Origin: Pogonophryne albipinna
Lineage: Eukaryota > Chordata > Actinopteri > Perciformes > Artedidraconidae
Assembly: GCA_028583405.1 (NCBI GenBank)
Contig: CM053248.1
Span: 28,108,769-28,172,768, forward strand
Reading direction: 5' to 3'
Length of the DNA: 64,000 nucleotides
The notes beneath the pieces were generated by a model. That model did no database searches. It was given only the letters and a program-made list of their open reading frames with translations, and was not told the DNA's origin. The number at the start of each line of letters is the position of its first letter. The first letter of the stretch is position 1. This document shows positions 11,684-59,473 of the stretch, in pieces. Made by a program: the position numbers and the translations under genes.

Positions 11684-14600
11684 TCAACTTGGTGGTGGTG
11701 GCCTGGGTGGGACTGGTCTGGGGACTCCGGGGCCCTGTCTGGGAGCTGGGTTTTTTGCAGTGGCAGAGCTTGAGGCGTCATTCCAATAATCCAGTTCTCC
11801 GTACCTAAAGCTAACAAGTTATGTGACAATTCTGTTAGACCGGTTATACAGGCGTTCCTTTCAATAAAAAGCTCTAATAGCCACCTGTGTATGAAGGTAA
11901 TATTGACATAAAAATGTTCTTACCCAGAAATTGGAAGTGAGGTTTCTGGTGGTTGTCCAGGCTGGAATTAGAAGAACAAATTACTTAAAATCTGCATTTC
12001 TGAAACCAAAACATTCACCTCTTTTGTTTCTGAGATTTGTTTCCTTTTCTGGATCAAGTCTGCAGTAACCATGGTCATCGTTTGTTTACTTTTACAGCAT
12101 GACCCGTCTTTTCAAAATTCTTCAATCTAATTACACAAAAATAGAACTGTATGTTTTTAATTTGAGATATAAATGAATAAATGATAAATAGATTTTAATG
12201 AAGGAATAGATTTTCATGACAATGTACATTTCCACAAATTCGAATTCGAAACTCGAATTCTAATTCCTCAAGCCTGGTGCAGATGAGTCTTTCTATTACA
12301 TGATTTCATCAGCATTCTTTTTATATATGTGTGGAAGTTAAATTCAGAAGCCCAAAGAGGAGTTTGTTCCAATTAAAAGTATATTTTTATCCCATATAAT
12401 AATCACCAACTCTCTATAAATCTTTCACAAAAAAGTATATACATTTAGACATCTGCTTATTTTTGATAAATGTACCTCTTTTCTATTTTGCACACATTTT
12501 CAACTGTTGAATTAACAATGCGCTGCTTTCCCTACAGTGATGATGATGATCAAGAAAAATAACAAATATTTACCCCCACAGGAGGAGCTTGTACTTGAGG
12601 CTGTGTCGCGGCACTTGTGGGAACATTTCCGTTTACCTGGCCATTTCCACTTTGAGCATCACGTGATCTAAGAAAGCGAAACATTTATGAGAAGCACAAA
12701 TATATTCAGCAAGATATAAACCTTTGCAACTGTAGACTTTAAAATATCCATCTTTATGTGAGCTGATGTTTACTTTTTGCCTCTGTTAAGACACCGGTCC
12801 AGGGAGTCCCTCCTGAAGAAGTAGAGCAGCACCAGAACCAGAAGAACCAGAAGAGGAACGACCAACAGGAAGAAGATCAACAGGCCGTCTCGGAGGGAGT
12901 GGTCTGAGGCGGGAAAGGTGAAAAACAATTAGAACAGTGTATTTAGTTACACCAAATAGTCAACATGTATTCCTATCAGATAACATCAGCTATTTTTCGT
13001 CTTAGCAGGACATTTCCCCCCCCCCAAACATGACACTACAAGAATATGATTGACACCACTTATATTAATACCTAAGAGTAGAGGCAGGGTGCAAAAAGAA
13101 CAGCTTAGATGTATCATTTATATCTAAGGCCAGTATAACAGCTTAAATATCTGACTCTTTGTAGTTCATTATTATCATCACAGCACGAGAAGTGATGACA
13201 TTGAATGAACACCGTCTTATTTCTAATGACAGATAATGATGAAATTTCAATATTATTTAAATGTTCAAAAACCAAAACAAACTCAAATCTGAGCGACATG
13301 ACAACACACGTAATAAGGAACCACAGAGTCATGCAGACAGAAGACAGAATGATTAATATATGAGTAATATGAAGCCTTTTAAAAGGACTATACTGTATTA
13401 GATTACTGTGTATCAGGTGATGCTTTAAATAACTTAAAGATGACTTCCAAATGTTGCCCCAATTTTGAATGTGGCATTTAAGTAAAACAAAGTCATATTA
13501 GCGCTTTTATATAGGACATTTTAAAACATTAGGAGTTCAACAAAAGTGGAGATGGGTGAATATTTGCCTCAATACAGGTAGTTAAATACATAAAAAGGTG
13601 AATGGAAAGGAATATTTCATGATTTAATACCTTCCTAAAAGAAAAGAGGTAAGAATATCAGATATCTACAGTACATCAGAAAGAAAAGCAGTATACATTG
13701 GAAATAAGTTAAGAGGGAACTTGACAAAAGCTATTGGGGCTGCTGAATTTTAGGGTCTGTAAAATTGATTTAAAACTTGATGGTGGCCTGGGTGCCGCAA
13801 CAACCTTTGTCACCTTGGACTTTGAGGCAAGAGTGAGGGACTGAGGGAAGTTGTTGTGAGAATGACCAGAGCTAACTGGGGACAGGTTAGGTGAACTGCA
13901 TAGTGCCTTTGAATTTGTGTGTACAGACTGATGATATACACTCACCTATCTGAGCAGGACCGCTATCTATGCTGCCACCTCGCCCGGATCTGTCACATTT
14001 AGGCGGGGCCCACCCATTTTTACAGTGGCAGTGCCCTTGGTCATTACACACCTGGAGAAAACAATATAACAGCCGAGTCAGACCTGTTATTATGGGCTTG
14101 GAATTTGTTTTTATAAAAATGCTGCCTCACCCCTCGGCCGTTGCAGGTGGTCTGGGCATCACAGTCCAAGTCGGGCCTCAGATTAGAGGCATTTTGACAC
14201 TTAAAGTCCATGCAGATCTGAGAGAGAATACTAATTATAATGTATTGGTGCAACAAAATGAATCACTTGGCGTCATTGTGTCCACTCTCACATTACTGTT
14301 CTTTTAATGTTTATTTTATTCGCTTTTCTTTTTAATGACTGATTTTAAATGCCATTTTCTTAATGTCTTTCATTTTTTGTAAAGCACTTTGAATTGCCTT
14401 GTGTTGAAAAGTGCTATATAAATAAACTTGCCTTGCCTTGCCTTGCCTTGCCTTGCCTTGCCTTGCCTTGCCTTGCCTTACTGTTCTGTACTGGAACAAG
14501 TATAATCACATTTGTTCCTGGTCACAATCCTACGTTGGCGTGAACACTTACCTTTCCTTCCTCACAAGGGCTGCCAGTGTTGACGTAGGCCGGATCTAGC

Positions 14601-17600
14601 ACATCAGTGCCGAGGTTGAAGTCGGCATTAATACACTTTGATCTGTTAATGTTCTCAATACTGACTGTGGCACCAAAAGGGATGGTGCCGAGGTCCACGT
14701 TGACACACTGCAACTTTCCACACATGGAATTTCTGCAGAGCAGGTTCAAGAAAACAGTCATTAAAGTTATACAATTGAATTCCGTGATCTTTATGCTGTA
14801 TGTATTCATAGTGAATTCATATCATTCAATTATAAAAAATCTTGTACTTACGCTAAACTACATTTAGCGTTGTTTCCACAGTTCCCAAATCTATCTCCCC
14901 TCATATTAATAGTCTTAAAACAAACATCGTCTGCCTTTGTTGCTGGATCTGCCAAAAAGAGAAAACATATCCATGATCATACACAAACCTGATATTTTCT
15001 AGAGACTAAATGAAACAGTCTTCGTATAAAGCATTATTGAATATACCTGGCGCAAAGAGATGTTTGCACTGGAAATCATACGTCTGGCATCGGCCTTCAA
15101 AGCAGTACGCTGAAGCTCCACTGTATTCACAGGGCAGGCTGTCCATGAGATAGAAGTCCACTGGGCAGTGCGCATTCTTGCCATTACAGTATTCAGAAAG
15201 ATCACAGGTGTTAACAGACCCTCTGCATGGCGTTCCAGCAACTCTGATCTAAAACAAATCCAATCACATACAGCAATATGAAAGACACACCTTTCTTTCT
15301 TTTAAAAGTGCAAAGAATGTTTTGTCCGAGGAGCTGTTAATTGCCTATTTTCCTTAAAGTCATAAGCTGAATAACTCCTCAAAGTCCAACTGAATGCTGA
15401 CCTGACAGTTGTCACAGCAGAGCCCTTGAGCACAGGCAGCCCCCGAGTTGAGTTTGCAGGTGACAGGATTACAGCATTTATTGTCACATTCCTGTATGAT
15501 ATGGAAACGGAGAGAACTTTGGTCACCACATTTAAAGTTTAAAATCGTACTAAAATATGTATTTTAATGAGGTGGTTACATAACAGTGTATTTATAATCT
15601 GTAAAGCTGACACTAGAAATGTGTTAGTGTTACATGTTAAAGATATTAATCTGTACATAAAATGATTTGTAACTTTTTGTGTGTGTGTGAGAATCTTTAG
15701 CAGCAGGACTTTACCTCTGCTATGCCACAGTCACATTCTTCTCCTTTGTCCAGCCGGCCATTGCCACACACAGCGACACCGACCACATCTGATGGGGAGG
15801 GCTGGTTTTTCAGACACGTGCCGCCTCCACGAAGGATCAGCTTCTCAAAGTCTTCTCCACTGCAGCTGCTGAACATCGGGGAACCACTATAGGTTGGAAG
15901 GATAAACCATTAATGTACAAATCCAATTGGACAGGCCTCACAATACAATACAGCTTTATTTATAAAGCACTTTAAAACCTCCAGGCCAAAGTGATGTACA
16001 GTCAAATAAACAAACAAAAACATTAAAAAAAAAAATCACACAGCACAGCTCACACACCATAAAACAAGTACAAGTAAAAACAATAGACAATTTAAAAGCA
16101 ACAATCTAAAAGATGTCACGTTCTTAAACAATTTTGAACATTGAGCAAAGGCATTTTTTTGTTTCATTCTTTGTAATTATTTGCATGACGTAGCATTTTG
16201 GGAGCGTATACTAAAACACAAACAACTACAGATTTGTATTTCACTCCAGTCAAGATGTGGTAAAAATATATAAATCCTCCATGGACATTGAGGGCTTTGT
16301 ACTAAAAAATGTCAGCATAAAGTGTGCATATTGTGAAATCATATTAGGCTTCATAATCTGCATCCTTGAAAGTACATTAAAAAGGTCTTACATTTGCTTC
16401 TTATACTCCATTATATGGAAGGATCAAGTCCTGTACAGTAAAAACATAGACCTTATACATTTAACCTAATAGAAAACATAAAGACAGCCATCTGCTAGTT
16501 TTCACACCGCAAAAAAACACTTCTTAATTTAAGGGTAGATAAACTGTCTGTGTAAAGCACTCAGATTACACCATATTATTTCAACTACTTGTTGTTTAAT
16601 TTCATGTCAAGGAGTTAATAAATATTTTGTGAGAGTTGTGTTACCCAGTACCGGCCCCCATGATGCAGCCTTTTCCATCGCAGGAGCAGCCCGCTCTGTC
16701 GTGGTTCATGCCCAGGTTATGGCCCATCTCATGAGCCACCACAGCGGAGGCAGCAGGCACATTGTCGTGATTGAACTGAGAAAGCACCCAGTGCAAAACA
16801 AAGTAAAAGAGATATGAGAGTATTTTTAGGTCAGAGTGTAGGGAAACATTTCAGGTTATTCAATTAAGTTATCTATTGTTGAATCAAGATATTGTAGATC
16901 TTGCATTAGGGAATCTTTCAAAAGTGTAAACTTCATGAATTGGATATTATTTGGAATAGTTAAATAAAGAAAAAAAAGAAAAAGAAAGCACCAGTTGTAA
17001 AAACAAATGTATTCTATTTTTTGTTAATCAGGAAGTAAATATAATTAATATTTCAACATTTTAAATGGCATAACGCTAAATGTCATTCTTAAAAGTAAAT
17101 TCTCATCTAAGTGGCATACAAAATAGTTGAATAATAATCCCTCCTTCTAGTGTGACTTTTAAGAATATTTAAACACTGTAAGGCATCACAATGCAAAACC
17201 TTTTAAGGTATTCAATCAGCCAAATAAAGTTGCCTTGTCATTGTGTTAAGCAAGACTGTTCAAGTCTAACCGGTTTGACTCCTTTGTTATTTAGAGCTGC
17301 ACTTAAAGAACCTCCATGAATAATACAGAAGGTGTCTGTTTCTGTATAAAAGCTCATGCAGCCAAAGCCCCCGGGTGTCAGCTGGTGTTAGAAGTTAAAA
17401 GGGAGTTGAACTAACCACGTTGATTCCTCCAGAAGTTGCTGTGGAGCAGACTGTGCCCACAAAGGCCATACCCACTACGTTTCCATATGTCTTGGGCCTA
17501 CCACTGAAGGGGACCAAGAGATAGATCACACACTTTACTCTTCATGTAATATGCTGTCATCATAAAAGTAAAAAAAAGCCAGAAAACACATGTCACTTAC

Positions 17601-20158
17601 ATAATAAGCTGTCCAATGTCATGCCTGATCTTTGGTAATAGCGTTGTCTTCCTCCACTTGACAAACCTTCCCAACACATCTCCTGCAGAGCCTGTCTCCA
17701 CGTCAAAGGGATTAGTGTCCTTAAAAATCTCCAGGCCCACCAGCACCACACGGATATTCAGCTTCTTGTAATACTAGAATAAAATAAAAATTACAAATAT
17801 AAAAGCATAGCACAACCCTAGAACTTATTCAATAATTAAGCGTTCTTTCTTTTGCAAACAACTTGAAATCTCACCCCATCCAGTAGATTAGCCATTTCCA
17901 CCATTTCCTCTCGCACCGCTGTATCGTTTTTCTTCTTATAAATATACTGTAAATACAAATATGAAAGATAATTATTGTAGATAATATTCTGGTCTTATTA
18001 TCTGCAGCATTGGAAAAGCACAGCGACAAAGTCATACAAGTCACTTACATAAAAGTGAAGACAAAAAAAGACACTCACCCTGAGATTATCGACAACTAGC
18101 ACAAGCTCCACGTAACTGGTTTGAGGTAAATTGCGCTTCCTCTGTTTACAACAACAAACAGTCAAGAAGGTAAAGCACACATTTAGACCCACTTTCAATT
18201 TCAAGTCCTGTTTACACTTTAGATCTAAGTTCAGGTGAACTTGTAGAGCATCCTAACCCGCAGAAGTGAAGTGAGCGATTGGCCAGGCTCAAAGGGTTCA
18301 TGGCTTTGCGTTGATGAAGCCTCACTGACGACCCCACAAGTGGTGGGCTCGACCTGAGAGTCATCCAGCAGGTACAGAATGTGCTCATTGGTTGTCGACT
18401 GTGGCACAGGTTCAACCCCATAGGTCTCATTTCCAAGGATGATCACACCCCTACAGAGAAATATAGATTAAGTGCACAGTAGACACAACAGTAGATACAC
18501 ATCTCACTCTGTGTCAGAGTTGGATTGTGGCAATGCATTTCAAAACGTAGTATTACCTGGAAAACTAACTTACTTTGGAAAAGAGAGACTCAGATAGATT
18601 TGATTAAATTGGACTGATTCAAACAAATCACCCAAATACACTTCCACATAATCAAAGTAAAAGTCGGAAAAGAGACATGTACAAATTATTGAGGTTCAAA
18701 AGATCAATAAGTTTCTTTATTGCTATCGATCAATAATTTGAAAAATAAATAACATAATTATGATATGTTTTCACTGAAAGACAATCAATGTCAAATCAGA
18801 GCCCTTTCTCTATTTCAAAGTAGGAACTAAAAACAGCAAGAGGGATTTTCCAACCTGAGGCCAGAGCATGTGCTGAGCGCTACCAACGAATCCTCATATC
18901 CCTCCACCTCTCCGTGGTAATAGCAGTGTACCTGGGAAAAAAAAGAAAAACATGGTTCAAGAATTGAAGTTCAAACAAGGAAACCAGAATGAGCAAGTGT
19001 CGACTTACATGCTGTTTTGGATAGGATGATTCAGGTTTACCAGTTGCGTCATGTGAAAATTGAACAAAGTTTGGGTGTAAAAAGTCTCTGACAAGAGGAG
19101 GAAGAAAATACACAAGATACTTAATCAGAAGCATAACAAGGTCTAAGGTTACTTTACTGTCTCCAATGGGCAACATTTGTTTTGGAGAAAGAAAATGGCT
19201 GCATCAGGAGCAGACAACTCAACAAACGATACATAAAATAAAAATGCATTATGCAAATATCAGCCTTGAACAACCAGACCACAAACATCTCAAAAACATA
19301 CACACTTTAGTGTATAAAGAATGTGTTAGTGGTGAGAGTATAGACCCATCATCTTCTCTGTTGTCCTAACCAGACCTGAATATTAGATCTGATCAAATTT
19401 GAGATTGCTTGTGAGAACACTCAAATATTTCAATTTTGTTTGCACATTTCACAACAAATTGTTAAGGTTAGGGGCGGAGACAATCGTTTGTATACAGCCG
19501 AAACCAAATCTCTATGCATACCTGTTCTTTTTTAGATGAAGGAGGTGGTTCCTGTTGTTAATGTTAAGTGCATATGATATTGCCTCATCTCCATTTTTCT
19601 GAAATGGGAAAGAACAAGGAAGTATTCTTAGTTGTCATATCAAACTACTTTAATGTTTAGTTGATATAATGAATCAGGGTTGTTTACCTACCTCTTGTGA
19701 CTGTTTTGGTTTGCTGATGCTCCTTGTCCATCTTTGAATCACTTGTGGATTTACAATGGAGTACTTGGAAAGCCCATCGAATATGTCTGGAAGAAAGATG
19801 AATAGATGAAAAACTGTTAATACTGTGAGAGTGGTTGAGTCAGGATATTTCTTCTCAGGACGCATTGCACCGATACTATAATTAAACCACATACAAAAAG
19901 CAATGAATTGTGAAATAGTACTGTGTTTTTAGGTTTCTTCATGTCGATTAAAAACAAAAAAGGAGCTAAGCATACACAATGAAACTCTTCTGTAGACTAC
20001 AAACAAGTTCAATGGAAAAACAACCACATCAAAACCATCCAACCATCGTGTCTCTGCTCCATCGAAGCGAAGGACTAAAGCTGTATCTTACCTTTGTTTT
20101 CAATCATCGAAACGTAAGACAGCAAGACAACAGCGAACAAAGAGTATTTGCTGTCCAT
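11684..20158 (-). CDS. adam9: ADAM metalloprotease-disintegrin, ADAM9-like
   Basis: Type I membrane zinc metalloprotease (sheddase/adhesion). Twenty-two exons join in frame to 810 residues (human ADAM9 819). High to low: 20092-20158, 19692-19786, 19522-19598, 19009-19087, 18855-18931, 18258-18450, 18079-18141, 17875-17946, 17601-17773, 17416-17503, 16645-16775, 15715-15886, 15402-15491, 15047-15248, 14852-14948, 14552-14732, 14131-14217, 13946-14051, 12774-12903, 12574-12667, 11924-11961, 11684-11804. Order: signal peptide; prodomain with a TTCGVV cysteine; furin site RRKR at residues 196-199; protease with [11 protein letters not shown] at 343-353 and a GCIM Met-turn; disintegrin domain with no RGD in its loop ([14 protein letters not shown]); cysteine-rich and EGF-like parts; transmembrane helix near 690-714; proline-rich tail. 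[16 protein letters not shown] and LRDGLLIFF resemble ADAM9 more than ADAM8 or 12. An ADAM9 paralogue is possible. Confidence 0.86.
14300..14478 (+). repeat. LINE/SINE 3' tail with (TTGCC)n
   Basis: Ends AAAGCACTTTGAATTGCC, GTGTTGAAAAGTGCTATATA, AATAAA, then about ten TTGCC units (14428-14478). A diverged copy of the same tail lies at 32380-32525. The short pentanucleotide repeat after a conserved 3' end is typical of retroposons. It sits in an intron of the adam9-like gene, on the opposite strand. Confidence 0.75.
15950..16110 (-). repeat. Retroposon tail fragment (minus orientation)
   Basis: Begins ACAGCTTTATTTATAAAGCACTTT, the reverse complement of the AAAGTGCTATATAAATAAA type of tail seen at 14300 and 32380, followed by an A-rich stretch. 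It lies in an intron of the adam9-like gene. Boundaries are approximate. Confidence 0.5.
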
Positions 20159-20576
20159 GATTCTGGTTAAAGTGTCAAGATTATTTCCCCATTAGGTCTG
20201 CGCTATCATGTCTACTACTAATGTATGCAAGTGTGCCTTTGTTTCCTTCTGTTGGTCAGGTGCGTCATGTGGGTGTGGCTAAGGACAGGTGAGCTCCACG
20301 GATTCAGAAACCAAATGCAAAGCTGGATGTAGCTTAAAGTCTCCCCACTGCTTTAGTTGTTTCCCCTCCCTTCTACTGTCGATGTGATCTCTTTTGTGAA
20401 CCCCCCTGAATTTTGCAAATAGTTGCGCTTTACAATGCTGTAAATGTTAGTGTTAAGTGAACGGTTACACTGCCTAAATGATTTACTTCTATCCTACAGT
20501 AAGTGGGTGACTTTCTGTCACATTCCTTGTTGTCGTTGTCGTTGTTGTTGTTGTACACACAAGTATAAATATATAT

Positions 20577-21542
20577 GGGTCATTCTACAGAAAAGGTGGA
20601 ATCTGGGTGATACAAATCTGCTGAAATATATTCCTTCTAAAAACATCTAAAACCTGTTAAATAGCAATAACTAACTCTTAACTTGATGAATCCACAACAA
20701 GTAGAGCTTAAAGTATTTTTATTTTTTAAATTATTTGTATACTTTATACAAAGCTTATTTGTATAGGAATGTCACTGGTGTTACGTGTTACCAGGAAGAA
20801 GAGTAACACCAGTGACGGTAACACCAGTGACAATTTGGAGAAAACTCTACCATTTTAACAAAATGGCTGCAATGTGTCAGACCAAATATGGCTTCAGTCA
20901 ATATCAAAATCGTTTAACTCTTCAATACAATACATTTTCCCATTCCAATGTTCACCCCTAGGGCTATGCAATGAGTAACACTAATGACAGACTTGAAAGA
21001 CGCATGTAAAATTAGAAGATAAAATGACACCTTTAACAAACAAAGTAAGAAGTATCTGACTTTCCTTATGTCTTTGTCCACTACACTGCCTCAAATGATC
21101 TCTTGTTACAGGAGGCACTTCAGAGACAGTACATTATTTCAAAAATAAAAGCGTTTTGTGTAGCAGTAACACCAATGACTGACATTTATTTGATATTATT
21201 AATAATAATTTGCGTTTTTTTTTACCATTTCAGTGTTATATTTAATGCTTGTAATGTTATGTAAATATAAATTAGATTTATTTATTGAAAAAAAAATCTT
21301 TTAAATTAAAACGATAGGCTCCACTTCCATGTATGATCAAAGTGACAAGGCAGTTCCTTGAAAAAGGAAATTGCAATTTACGTATAAAACCATTTTTTAT
21401 TTATTTTTTATTTAGTACCATTGCAAAGACAATCTCTATTTATTCAACATATATAATGAATGTGAGTATTAGGTCAACGTCATGTATTTTGGTGTCTCCA
21501 AAAGTAAGTGACAGCACTTCCACCTTTTCTGTAGAATGACCC
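20577..21542. mobile_element. MITE-like element with 25-bp terminal inverted repeats
   Basis: Both ends carry the inverted repeat GGGTCATTCTACAGAAAAGG followed by TGGAA, a perfect match of about 25 bp, and are flanked by AT-repeat DNA so the target duplication is unclear. The inside is AT-rich with no long reading frame. It contains several copies of GTAACACCARTGAC in both orientations (20771-20833, about 20971, about 21165), which may be subterminal binding sites. Superfamily not assigned. It lies between the divergent adam9-like and parg genes. Confidence 0.85.
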
Positions 21543-21704
21543 ATATATTGATATAAATATAAATACTTAGTACGTCTACATAAAAAATAGTATTGGTTTC
21601 CGGAGTGCCTTATTCAGAATTTCTGAAAAAATGACTTTTCTATGTCAAAAACACAAAAACAACATTTGCGAGAACTGCATTGGAAATATCGCGTTGTTTT
21701 GGAA

Positions 21705-22265
21705 GTTGAGACGTCACGTCACCCATAGGCGGAAGTGTAATGTTGTTGAACAACGGCACTGTTTGTAGCCAGGTACAGTGCGTTTACCATTAACACAAAA
21801 ATATAAGTTGAAGTTATTTCATATATCAAGCTATCAATCTAAACTACTCGACTAAAGTTTCTGACTTTATTCTGAATTATTTGTCGGTTGTTTTTACACC
21901 TAGTTAGCATGTAAGGCAAGCGTTAGCTTACAAGCTATGGTTTGTTGACAATTGTTTCTCGACAGCTTGTCAATTTTTCTATAAATCTATATAATATTAA
22001 ATTACAAGACATAATGTTCCTGCTTCATTTAGTACTTATCTAACGCTTACAAGTTACGAAACGTCTCATAGTCACCAAACTAGAGAATGGTGTCCCTTTG
22101 GTTAACCAAAGCACTATGCGCTTTCTTTAAATAGATTGTGTCATGTATGGCGTCGTACCATATATTAAGATTAGCTAACCTATTGAAGAAAGGACTAACC
22201 AAGAAACAAGTCTGGACAAAACCACATAACACCTCAATCGTGGTGTCAGCTCAAGTTGTATTGTG
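21705..22265 (+). promoter_or_regulatory. parg promoter and 5' UTR exon (putative)
   Basis: GACGTCACGTCA (21710-21721), a tandem CRE-like motif, is followed by GGCGGAAGTG (21728-21737), an ETS-type site. This is a common arrangement in TATA-less housekeeping promoters. A good splice donor (TATT|GTGAGT near 22263) could end a non-coding first exon that joins the acceptor at 22364-22365. Inferred from motifs only. Confidence 0.5.
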
Positions 22266-22366
22266 AGTATACATTCATTTTCTTTGTTATGTTTAAAGTG
22301 CCAAGACGCACCTTTCTCTCAATTTAATATGGACATGGTCTTATGTGTTGGTTTTTCTTTTGTAGA

Positions 22367-57254
<34,888 letters not shown>

Positions 57255-58050
57255 GGCCAGGTGGCTGATGAGTCACCATGCCTAATCTGCGATAAAACAA
57301 AACCCTCCTTAAATACTGCCTTTTCTTTTTTTTAAGAAGGCTTGATTAACTGTTTACCAAATGGAAGCCAAAAAGGACCATCTAGCATGCAGATCCTTTT
57401 CAAAAACATCTGAACTGCACTGGCTGATTAGTTACGACCCTGTCTGGCGCGGTGTTCATTTTGCTGCCGCTGGTAATACGCCGATGGATTGAGCTTCAAT
57501 AAGACGCAATTGTGATTTTAATGGTGAAGCAAAGGTTGCCATCCATCTTCTGAGTTTGTCATGTTGCCTTTTTTACACCCACACATATCCAGCCTAATTG
57601 AATTGGCTGTCAGAAATCAAGTTAAAGGAATAGAATAACAAGAACGGGGTTTGGAAAGCTAGGAGCAGTCTCAGGAAAACAGTTTGGTTTAAAGAGCAGC
57701 CTGGGTCTTTGGGAAATAATATTTTACCTTCTGCGTTTAAAGCTACATTTAGTTTCAATTATGACTTCCCTGAATACATTTGTCCGGTTCTTGCTGTTCA
57801 CATTCGAAATAACCAACCGTTGCACTTGAAATGTTAATTTGATTGGTTTGTTTCTATATTTTATAACTATTTGGAACTGCTACCCCCGCGACCCGACCAC
57901 GGATAAGCGGGAGAAGATAGATGTTTCTATATTTTATAAGTATTTACACTTTGAATCGGTTATTTGTAGGCCTTCTTACTAATTGCTGTATAGCTGCACT
58001 TGAACAAAAAGTAGGATTTGTTTCGCCTAAATAAAATCAGTTTTAAGAAA
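57255..58050 (+). other. parg 3' UTR (putative)
   Basis: Follows the TAG at 57252-57254. A canonical AATAAA lies at 58030-58035, about 0.78 kb downstream, giving a plausible transcript end near 58050. It contains a small retroposed insertion (57873-57923). Confidence 0.6.
57873..57923 (+). repeat. Tiny retroposon fragment with 22-bp target duplication
   Basis: About 51 bp including ACCCCCGCGACCCGACCACG and GATAAGCGGGAGAAGATAGA, the stereotyped tail of a common fish retroposon. It is flanked by the direct repeat TTTCTATATTTTATAA-N-TATTT at 57851-57872 and 57924-57945, with one mismatch. Confidence 0.8.
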
Positions 58051-59473
58051 ATGTCATATTTCTAATATTGCCTTTGTTTTATTCTGAAGCACCATTTAGA
58101 GCCACACGTCAATTACACGTCTTTGAACAATCACAATGAGAGCCTCTTGTTCCACTGAGGCAATGTGAGTTTCTGTACAGCTTTGCCATTTATCTTCACC
58201 CTTTCCCTCCCAGTTTAATAAGGTCATACCTTTTCTATAAACTGTACATGACACCTCATTAAGTAAAGAGTAGATCATGGAACATCCAGTCAGGCAGTGG
58301 GGCTCCTGGGGGATTTCTCTGTCTGTCGGATGGAGCACAGCTTCATGTGCATTAAGAAGAAGCTACTTGGCGCAAATCCTCAGAGGTTTGACCGTTGGCC
58401 CTCTGGTAGGTTTGATTTTGTGGCATTTGCTGGTAAAAAAGAATCTCAGCAAATGATATATTTTTTGTATTCAGTTTCACTATATTAAAAATGTAAGTTG
58501 ATATGTATAATACCACCATGTTTGATACTGATTTATGTTTTTAGATTCTTCATCGTAGTTGATTACAGCAATGTATTTCAGTGATGCGTGTTGTGACTGT
58601 TCCTCATTGTGTGATTATCTACTTACACGCCTAATGTTTCACTTTACAGATTACCCAGCCAGCAGGACTTTATTGATTTCATATTTTTAGTTCAATGCTG
58701 CTTCAGTTGTGTCCCCAGACAGGGTGCGCGGCACTGAATGGAGTCCTGGGAGCCTGTATGTGAATGAATGAGGAGTAGGCGTCTCTGGTGCTGAGCCTTC
58801 ATGGAATCAGGTCTTGAAGTAGGTGGGTCTCTCTTTGTAGCCGGCTGAGTTCAAAAGAAGCCTTTCGTGGCGTCTCCAGAGGGATCCATCACAGACACAC
58901 AGGGGTTTCTTACTGGATAGATCCCTTTGCCGAGAACCCCATGTGTGTTTGACCTTTTGGCTACAGTCTGCCATAAAGTTACAAACATGAACAGTGTTTA
59001 GTCTCTTCAACATGATCACACTTTTACACATTTCACTGTTATGCAGTTTGGCGATGAACAGCTGGATCAATAATGTAGTTTCGAGATCAGACTGAACTTG
59101 ATAAGCTCAGCGCTCCGTGGGTTATTGCAAATGTTATTTATTATATGTTTCAATTTAAACACCTTTGAGCAAAAACAATAACACACCCCTACCTGTCACT
59201 CTTCCAATAAAAATGTTTTTCTTTGTCCAGACACCCTGCCATAGATTAGGTGCAAATAAAATTGCCCAATTGAGAAGTTTGGTCAAAATGAATTTTTGAC
59301 ATCATTGTTCGACTTTTGAGCATTGTGTTGAAGCATTAATAAGATGGTTACAAACGGTGGGCAAAGTCTGATGAGTGGCTTGATGTTGAGAATCGGGGGA
59401 TCAGCTATCCTTTTAAGAGGTACCTGTATACTCATACAGCGCTACAGAAATGCTGAGTTTTTATTTAGCCTAT
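58051..59473. other. Intergenic DNA downstream of parg
   Basis: No convincing exon, RNA gene or transposon. Short reading frames here lack homology that I recognise, codon bias or splice context. Confidence 0.5.
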
